This document shows positions 6,359 to 10,835 of a DNA stretch of 10,835 nt, piece by piece; positions within the stretch are counted from its first letter, which is position 1; every line of letters begins with the position of its first letter. A model generated the notes under the pieces. That model worked only from the letters and a program-made list of their open reading frames with translations, was not told where the DNA came from and ran no database searches. This DNA comes from Desulfuromonadaceae bacterium GWC2_58_13. GTDB lineage: Bacteria; Desulfobacterota; Desulfuromonadia; Desulfuromonadales; Trichloromonadaceae. The position numbers and the translations under genes are program-made. The stretch spans positions 1-10,835 of the forward strand of contig MHXM01000179.1 in the NCBI GenBank assembly GCA_001825565.1. Direction: 5' to 3'.

Positions 6359-7228
6359 TTATTGCCGCCCTATGAAAAGTGCCAGCTCGACGGTGTCTCC
6401 ATCGGCGACATAAACCGGAAAGAGCAGCGCCGCTTCACCTTCAGCCACCTTGATGCGCCCGGCCTGGCCATTGATCAGATAGGGCGGATCGATATCGAAA
6501 GTCAATCCGAGTTGAGCCGCTTTTGCGGCCACGTTGCCGCAAACGATATTGGCAAACTCCATGACCGTATCGTCGAGAACCTCGCGCGGCTCATTTTCGA
6601 CATCGTCTTCCTTGAGGATGGCTTTAGCCATGGCTTTTCTGATGTTGGTCGATACATTGAGAATATAGCGCCCGTTAACCGATCCTTTGAACGGCACCAC
6701 CGCAACCAGAGCGGAGGGATCCAACCCATCGGTAATTTGACACATGCCGGGACGCGCCGAAAGACCGGCAATCCGGACCAGCATCTTGAAGGTCAGGTCG
6801 GCAACGACCTCCCACACATTGGCATTGGGAACCGCCGGCGGAATGACGATCCGATCGATAACATAGGGAGCCTGGTCTTCCTTGAAATCATCCAGGTGTT
6901 TTTTCAAATCTTCCGAGTTCAGGGCACCGATGCGTACAAGGGCTTCACCGATATACAGATGGTTGTTTTTCTGCCGGGTGAGCACCTGTTTGACCTGTTC
7001 CTCGGTGAGAATCCCCAGATTGACCGCCATGTCGCCAAACTTGAGATCCTCAAGGCGTTGGGCATCATGCACCCGCTCAAAAGCATCGACCGTGAGCAGC
7101 CCCATCGAAAGCGCGGTGGCACCGAATTTAAGATTGGTCGTCTCCTGCAATTCAATGGCCTTGAGCAGATCTTTATTTCCTACAGCCCCTTTTTCAAGCA
7201 GAAACTGGCCGAAAAATTTAACTGCCAT
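6359..7228 (-). CDS. CheX/CheC-type phosphatase domain protein with N-terminal MshEN-like region
   Basis: This 289-aa soluble protein has two parts. Residues about 5-118 contain three repeats of the form F/I-G-x2-L-x3-G-x-L-x3-L-x3-Q (starting near Gly7, Gly65 and Gly94), resembling the GspE/MshE N-terminal domain, some members of which bind c-di-GMP. Residues about 130-289 form a CheX/CheC-like domain with the signature Asp220-x3-Glu224-x2-Asn227-x3-Gly231-Asn232. The Glu and Asn are the residues that in known CheC/CheX/FliY proteins dephosphorylate CheY~P. Its likely partner is the CheY-like protein encoded 84 bp upstream. The ATG at 7228 is chosen because AAGGGGA precedes it by about 8 bases; the in-frame start at 7246 lacks a site. 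No CheA, receptor or flagellar gene is in view. c-di-GMP binding is inference from repeat resemblance. Confidence 0.85.
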   Translation of the reverse strand: MAVKFFGQFLLEKGAVGNKDLLKAIELQETTNLKFGATALSMGLLTVDAFERVHDAQRLEDLKFGDMAVNLGILTEEQVKQVLTRQKNNHLYIGEALVRIGALNSEDLKKHLDDFKEDQAPYVIDRIVIPPAVPNANVWEVVADLTFKMLVRIAGLSARPGMCQITDGLDPSALVAVVPFKGSVNGRYILNVSTNIRKAMAKAILKEDDVENEPREVLDDTVMEFANIVCGNVAAKAAQLGLTFDIDPPYLINGQAGRIKVAEGEAALLFPVYVADGDTVELALFIGRQ

Positions 7229-7312
7229 ATCGGTTCCCCTTGTCAATAAATGGTGTTATGCCTGTGCCGTCGGCCAAAAGGCGTTTCAGCACATTCAGAT
7301 GGATGCCTTGCG

Positions 7313-7672
7313 TTAAATGTTACGCAGGGTTTTCAGAACCCCTTCTGCCTCGAAGGGTTTCGAAATGACCGTTTTCGCTCCCAACCGCAACGCTTCGGCA
7401 AACTTGTCACCCACGCCGCCGAGCGAAGTCACCATGACCACTTTGGCTTTGGGATCCATGGCCATCAGGGTACGCAGCGCGGTCAAACCATCCATGACCG
7501 GCATGTTCATATCCATGCAAACGATATCGGGCTTGAGGGTCTGGTTCATCTTGATGGCCTCGGCCCCATTCTTGGCATGCCCGACAGCCTCAAACTCCCC
7601 GGTACTGACAACAATTTTTTCAAGCTGCCGAGCCACAGCGATACTGTCATCAACGATCAGAACCTTTTTCAT
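7313..7672 (-). CDS. Single-domain CheY-like response regulator
   Basis: This is a stand-alone receiver domain of 119 aa with every catalytic residue present: the acidic pair Asp8-Asp9, phospho-acceptor Asp54 (context VCMDMNMPVMDG), Thr82 and Lys105-Pro106. There is no output domain, so it must act by protein contact, as CheY does, or as a phosphate carrier. The ATG at 7672 is firm: GGAGG lies 7 bases upstream and MKKVLIVDDS is a standard receiver start. An in-frame extension to 7747 would add unrelated residues. The CheX-domain phosphatase gene follows 84 bp downstream, forming a regulator and phosphatase pair. A cognate kinase is not certain; the soluble PAS kinase upstream, ending at 8046, is the nearest candidate. 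A possible sigma-54 promoter lies at 7717-7733. Confidence 0.93.
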   Translation of the reverse strand: MKKVLIVDDSIAVARQLEKIVVSTGEFEAVGHAKNGAEAIKMNQTLKPDIVCMDMNMPVMDGLTALRTLMAMDPKAKVVMVTSLGGVGDKFAEALRLGAKTVISKPFEAEGVLKTLRNI

Positions 7673-7716
7673 CCAAGAACCTCCATAACTTATCAAAGTG
7701 AACGTCAGCGCTGTAA

Positions 7717-7733
7717 TGCAACAATTAAACCAA
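7717..7733 (-). promoter_or_regulatory. Candidate sigma-54 (-24/-12) promoter of the cheY-like gene
   Basis: On the minus strand TTGG (7733-7730) and TTGCA (7721-7717) place GG and GC exactly 10 bp apart, the invariant sigma-54 spacing. The -12 element matches well, but the -24 element keeps only TTGG of the TTGGCAC consensus. A start near 7706 would leave a leader of about 34 nt. No better sigma-70 promoter is visible here. Confidence 0.35.
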
Positions 7734-7836
7734 AATTCAACGACCACGCATAACTGCCGGATGCCCCCCTTAAATCATAAATATTACAAAAGAAAAACGG
7801 AAACTCCGAGGGAAGCTGGCCACCCTGGGGATTGTC

Positions 7837-7866
7837 AAAAAACTGGCTCACCACCGACAGGGTGCC
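7837..7866 (-). terminator. Probable terminator after the PAS kinase gene
   Basis: On the minus strand GGCACC (7866-7861) pairs with GGTG-(AG)-CC (7852-7845), a 6-bp stem with a 2-nt bulge and an 8-nt loop. AG and then six T residues follow (7842-7837). It is 180 bp after the kinase stop, so it would close a tatD-tcdA-kinase transcript. Confidence 0.5.
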
Positions 7867-8045
7867 TCCAAACGTCGACCAAAACAAGCGACTAACACTG
7901 ACACAAACCTAGCACATTTATTTTGTTTTACGGAAGAATCATGATCTTTTACAAATTTCATAATGGATGGCCCCCAGCTCACTCCCCGTGGCAAAAAACA
8001 GGGTGGGAAAATGCACAGCCGAAAGAACCCATCGGAGCGCTTCAT

Positions 8046-9215
8046 TCATGCGACCCCGTCGCCCCTGAAAACGGGTTCCGGTCCCAGCAGGATCGGAATC
8101 CGCAACCGGAAAATCGTACCGGAGGCGGCCGCGCTGACAAAGGAAATCTCGCCGTGGAGATATTCGCTCAGTAATTTCATGCTGTAGGTTCCCAGGCCTC
8201 GATGCTCCCCCTTGGTCGAGAAGTATCGCTTGAAAATCTGCAGTTGCACGGATCGCGGCATTTCCCCGGCATTGCGCACCGCAAACTCAATCTGGTCGTC
8301 CCGGCGCCGGCAGCTCAGGGTAACGGTTCCTCCCTCGACCGAGGCTTCGAGAGCATTCTTGATCATGTTGCCCAGGATGCGCCCGAGCAGGGTTCGATCG
8401 GTGTTGAACAGAATCGGCTGCGGATCGCTTGCTTCGGCCACCGCCAGGGTCCGGCCTTCGGCGACCTGATGATAACGGTAGATCTCAACCAGTCGCGACA
8501 AAAACGGTTCGGCCTCGATCAATTCCGCCTGCAGCCTGAGGTTTCCACTTTCGGCCGCCAACAGCATCCGCTGGGCTTCGATCTCGTCAATGACCTGCAT
8601 CGAGGCTTCGTGTATCAACTGGTAGATTTCCTGCCGGTTCTCCAGATTGTAGGTTTGCAGAAGCTCGGCAAATCCCCGAACACTCCCCATCAGATTAAGA
8701 ATGTCATGAAAAAATATCCGTTCCAGCGCCTGCCGCCGCTTTTCATGACTGATATCGGTAATCGCCAGCACCACAAACGCTTCGCCCATGTGCACCAGGG
8801 GTTTCGCCTCCACCCGCAGATCGAGGGCTTCGAACCGTTCGTTGTGGCAGCGGGTCAGGCGGCATTCCCGCAGATCCTCCCGGCCCGCCAGCCCGGACAG
8901 GGTAGCCAGAGCGGCGCCACAGGTACCGCAGGCCTCGGCGGTTCCACACCCTCCGGGCATCTCGCGAGCATGATCGCAGTCGAAAACTTCTCCTGGACGC
9001 AAACCGAGACAGGCCGATACATCGTCCTTGTCAATCAGCTTCAGCAGCGCCCGATTGGCATAAACGATCTGGCGCTGGCCGTTGAGCACGAGCAGGATGC
9101 CGGGCAGGGCATCAAGCAGCTGGCGGGTTATCGTGTCGACCGAGAAATATCCCTGCTGCCGCAACAGACAGGCCGACGAAACCCGTGGCGATGAGGCGAA
9201 TCCGGAATCCAACAT
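8046..9215 (-). CDS. Soluble PAS-domain sensor histidine kinase with cysteine cluster
   Basis: The 389-aa protein has no membrane segment and should be cytoplasmic. A PAS domain (about 27-155) contains an unusual cysteine set: Cys80-x-His82, then Cys90, Cys96 and Cys99 in the segment GGCGTAEACGTCG. The kinase core follows: His170 in the H box (IFFHDILNLMGSVRGF), N box GNMIKNALEAS with Asn283 and Asn287, G1 region VRNAGEMP with Asn315 where Asp is usual, and G2 with GLGTY (341-344). I recall this N-A-G-x-M-P variant from a group of delta-proteobacterial kinases, so it need not be inactive. The cysteines suggest a redox, metal or Fe-S sensor (inference). The ATG at 9215 is 5 bp after the tcdA stop, and AGGAGGTG about 10 bases upstream lies within the last tcdA codons. 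An in-frame TTG at 9257 would overlap tcdA. Its partner regulator is not identified. Confidence 0.9.
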   Translation of the reverse strand: MLDSGFASSPRVSSACLLRQQGYFSVDTITRQLLDALPGILLVLNGQRQIVYANRALLKLIDKDDVSACLGLRPGEVFDCDHAREMPGGCGTAEACGTCGAALATLSGLAGREDLRECRLTRCHNERFEALDLRVEAKPLVHMGEAFVVLAITDISHEKRRQALERIFFHDILNLMGSVRGFAELLQTYNLENRQEIYQLIHEASMQVIDEIEAQRMLLAAESGNLRLQAELIEAEPFLSRLVEIYRYHQVAEGRTLAVAEASDPQPILFNTDRTLLGRILGNMIKNALEASVEGGTVTLSCRRRDDQIEFAVRNAGEMPRSVQLQIFKRYFSTKGEHRGLGTYSMKLLSEYLHGEISFVSAAASGTIFRLRIPILLGPEPVFRGDGVA

Positions 9216-9220
9216 GGCGT

Positions 9221-10030
9221 TTATGCACCTCCTATCCGAGCAGCAGCCTGACGGCAAGGGCCTGAATCGTCAACCAGCAGCTCGCGAACCACCTCGCCGG
9301 CCATGGTCAACCCGAAAATCGGGGGGATATAGGATGAACTGCCAAGGATCACCCGACGGTCGGTGCAGCGCCCCGCGTGGTCGTCCGGGCTGGGACAGAT
9401 GCAGTTCTCGGCGCAGGCGGAGTTCCCCTCGCCCAGCGGCCGGAACTCTTCGGTGGAATAGACCACCCGCACTCCCGAGGAAATCCCCCGCTTGCGGAGT
9501 TCCTTGCGGATGATCCGCGCCAGGCGGCATTTCTGGGTATGAAACAGATCGGCCACGGCAATCTTGGTCGGGTCGAGCTTGTTGGCGGCCCCCATCGAGG
9601 AAATCACCGGCAGCCCACGCTCCTTGCAACTCTCGATCAGATGCAACTTGGAGGTGATGTGGTCGATGCAGTCGAGCACGTAGTCGAACCCTCGTCCCAG
9701 CAGTTCTTCGGCGCAGGAGGCCTGGTAAAAGGCCTTGAGCGGTTCGACTTCGAGCTGCGGATTGATGGCCCGGCAGCGTTCCGCCATAACCTGCACCTTG
9801 GCCCGACCGACCGTGCCGTCCATGGCATGAATCTGCCGGTTGATATTGGTCAGGCAGATATCGTCGAAATCGACCAGGGTCAGGCGGCCGATGCCGGCCC
9901 GCGCCAGCGCTTCGGTGGCATAGCTGCCGACCCCCCCGATGCCGAAGATGGCCACCGATGCCGATTGCAGGCGCGCCAAGCCGGACTCGCCAACCAAGAG
10001 CTCCATTCGGCTGAATCGATGCTGGATCAC
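9221..10030 (-). CDS. tcdA: tRNA threonylcarbamoyladenosine dehydratase TcdA (ThiF/E1-like)
   Basis: TcdA uses ATP to cyclise the t6A modification at position 37 of ANN-decoding tRNAs into ct6A. The 269-aa protein has the E1-like nucleotide site Gly30-Ile-Gly32-Gly33-Val-Gly35-Ser36, Asp54-Phe-Asp56-Asp57, and Asn62-Ile-Asn64-Arg65-Gln66. The substrate-side segment DYVLDCIDHITSK (about 116-128) and the GSSSYIPPIFGLTMAGEVVR end are typical. A segment with Cys206, Cys210, Cys212 and Cys222 could bind a metal; I do not think the E. coli protein has it. The GTG start at 10030 is supported by AAAGGGA 7 bases upstream and by position, 3 bp after the tatD stop. An ATG at 10006 would cut the family N-terminus. 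Other ThiF relatives (MoeB, ThiF) are less likely because their partner genes are absent. Confidence 0.92.
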   Translation of the reverse strand: MIQHRFSRMELLVGESGLARLQSASVAIFGIGGVGSYATEALARAGIGRLTLVDFDDICLTNINRQIHAMDGTVGRAKVQVMAERCRAINPQLEVEPLKAFYQASCAEELLGRGFDYVLDCIDHITSKLHLIESCKERGLPVISSMGAANKLDPTKIAVADLFHTQKCRLARIIRKELRKRGISSGVRVVYSTEEFRPLGEGNSACAENCICPSPDDHAGRCTDRRVILGSSSYIPPIFGLTMAGEVVRELLVDDSGPCRQAAARIGGA

Positions 10031-10033
10031 TTA

Positions 10034-10835
10034 TTAATCCCTTTCCGTTAAAAATGGATCTCCCTGCCGGCCCAGGATCCGCAAGGCGTTGGTGGTGGTG
10101 ACCCGGGCGGTTTCTTCGATGGACCAACCCCTGAGGGCGGCCACTCGCGCGGCAATCAGCGGCAGGTAGACGGGGCGATTGACTTCGCCCCGGTGCGGCT
10201 CCGGAGCCAGATCCGGGGCGTCGGTTTCCAGAACCAGCCAGTCGGCGGGAAGGCCGCGCAGAACTTCGAGCCCCCGCCGAGCGTTGGGGTAGGTGACCGG
10301 ACCGCCGATGCCGATGGCGAAATTCAGCCGGACGGCTTCCCGGGCCGACTCGACACTGCCGGAAAAAGCGTGAAAAATCCCGCCGACCCTCTGCGCCCCC
10401 TCGACGCGAAGAATTTCCAGCACCCGGCCGATGGCTCGGCGGCAATGGATCAACATCGGCCTCCGCATCGCGATGGCCAGCCGCACCTGCCCGCGAAAAG
10501 CCCGTTCCTGCACCGGTTGCGCCGGCGAAGCGAGGGCGCCGTCAAGGCCGATCTCGCCGACCGCCACCGCCGTTTCGAGGAGCGCTTCCAGACGCCTGTT
10601 CACCCCCTCGTTCCACCGGTCGGCGGCCAGCGGATGCACCCCCGGCGCCGCCATGGCCCCCGGCACCCGGCCGACCGTTTCCAGCAATACCGGCCAATCC
10701 TCGGGCGCTATCCCGGGGACTACGAATCCCTTGATTCCAACCTCAATGGCAGCACGGACTTCAGCCGCGAGAGTCGCTTGCAGGGGGGAGCAATCCAGAT
10801 GGACGTGGGTATCGATAAATGTGACTTGTCCTGGC
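10034..10835 (-). CDS. tatD: TatD-family metal-dependent hydrolase (DNase), start cut by right edge
   Basis: TatD proteins are TIM-barrel metalloenzymes with 3'-5' exonuclease or related hydrolase activity. The metal and catalytic residues are visible in order: the HxH motif in FIDTHVHLD just inside the right edge, the glutamate in VGEIGLDG, the histidine in LIHCRRA, the histidine in FHAFSGS, and the aspartate in LETDAPDLAPEPHRGEVNRP. 266 codons plus the stop are visible, close to the usual family length, so only the first few codons are missing; the first readable residues are PGQVTFIDTHVH. An internal TTG at 10687 should not be taken as the start, because it would remove the HxH motif. It ends 3 bp before tcdA and is probably the upstream member of a tatD-tcdA-kinase operon. 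YcfH/YjjV-type relatives cannot be told apart here. Confidence 0.92.
   Translation of the reverse strand, partial: PGQVTFIDTHVHLDCSPLQATLAAEVRAAIEVGIKGFVVPGIAPEDWPVLLETVGRVPGAMAAPGVHPLAADRWNEGVNRRLEALLETAVAVGEIGLDGALASPAQPVQERAFRGQVRLAIAMRRPMLIHCRRAIGRVLEILRVEGAQRVGGIFHAFSGSVESAREAVRLNFAIGIGGPVTYPNARRGLEVLRGLPADWLVLETDAPDLAPEPHRGEVNRPVYLPLIAARVAALRGWSIEETARVTTTNALRILGRQGDPFLTERD

Larger units (their letters stand above)
7673..8045. other. Gene-free stretch between the PAS kinase and cheY-like genes
   Basis: These 373 bp hold no gene I can support. Contents are a probable kinase terminator (7837-7866), a candidate sigma-54 promoter (7717-7733) and a short CGGA-GTT-TCCG hairpin followed by T-rich sequence on the minus strand near 7785-7810. 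Bases 7867-8045 show only an AT-rich tract and the small palindrome ATCATGAT. I see no known riboswitch pattern. Confidence 0.6.

Noticed and set aside
7848..8045. 65-codon minus-strand open frame after the kinase
   Set aside because: No ribosome site and no recognisable motif, and it runs through the likely kinase terminator.
8202..9194. Plus-strand open frame of 330 codons opposite the PAS kinase
   Set aside because: Shadow of the kinase gene; no family resemblance and no ribosome site.
9270..10445. Minus-strand open frame of 391 codons in another frame across tcdA and tatD
   Set aside because: Composition is dominated by Arg, Gly, Ala and Pro from GC-rich out-of-frame reading; the TatD and TcdA frames hold all catalytic motifs.
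1..10835. Mobile elements, CRISPR arrays, tRNA or rRNA genes
   Set aside because: No transposase or integrase frames, no spaced repeats and no tRNA-like folds were seen.

Overview
All eleven genes in this window lie on the minus strand, so transcription runs from high to low coordinates. The base composition is moderately GC-rich. The gene set is an RnfABC complex in rnfA-B-C order, a stand-alone CheX-type phosphatase with a single-domain CheY, a PAS kinase of a cysteine-rich type, DUF3015 and DUF4105 envelope proteins and a REC-PilZ protein. Together this suggests an anaerobic delta-type proteobacterium, most likely of the Desulfuromonadia (Geobacter/Desulfuromonas/Pelobacter relatives). That placement is inferred from gene content and was not tested by any search.

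Layout in transcription order, right to left: (1) a TatD-family metal-dependent hydrolase, cut by the right edge; tcdA (t6A-cyclising tRNA dehydratase) 3 bp after it; and a soluble PAS histidine kinase 5 bp after that, whose ribosome binding site lies in the end of tcdA. (2) A 373-bp gene-free stretch with a probable terminator and a candidate sigma-54 promoter. (3) A canonical CheY-like regulator followed by a CheX-domain protein with an N-terminal MshEN-like repeat region, closed by a strong terminator. (4) A new sigma-70-type promoter, then a secreted DUF3015 protein, a large DUF4105 protein with a barrel-like C-terminus, and a REC-PilZ protein. A strong intrinsic terminator lies inside the signal-peptide codons of the DUF4105 gene. 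(5) A 286-bp intergenic region with a good promoter overlapped by a perfect 13-bp GntR/FadR-type palindrome, followed by rnfA, rnfB and rnfC. rnfC runs off the left edge; rnfD, G and E are presumably beyond it.

The Rnf genes would encode a membrane ferredoxin:NAD+ oxidoreductase coupled to ion transport. The palindrome suggests control by a metabolite-sensing GntR-family repressor. The middle of the window is signalling and envelope biology with a likely cyclic-di-GMP theme: a PilZ domain with both ligand motifs and an MshEN-like region. The REC domain of the PilZ protein has lost its phospho-acceptor aspartate (Glu54) and conserved Thr/Ser (Tyr84), so it probably reads c-di-GMP without phosphorylation control.

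I see no mobile elements, CRISPR arrays, rRNA or tRNA genes. The most interesting candidates are the terminator buried in the DUF4105 signal peptide (a possible attenuator within a DUF3015-DUF4105-PilZ envelope cluster), the degenerate REC-PilZ protein, and the predicted GntR control of rnf.
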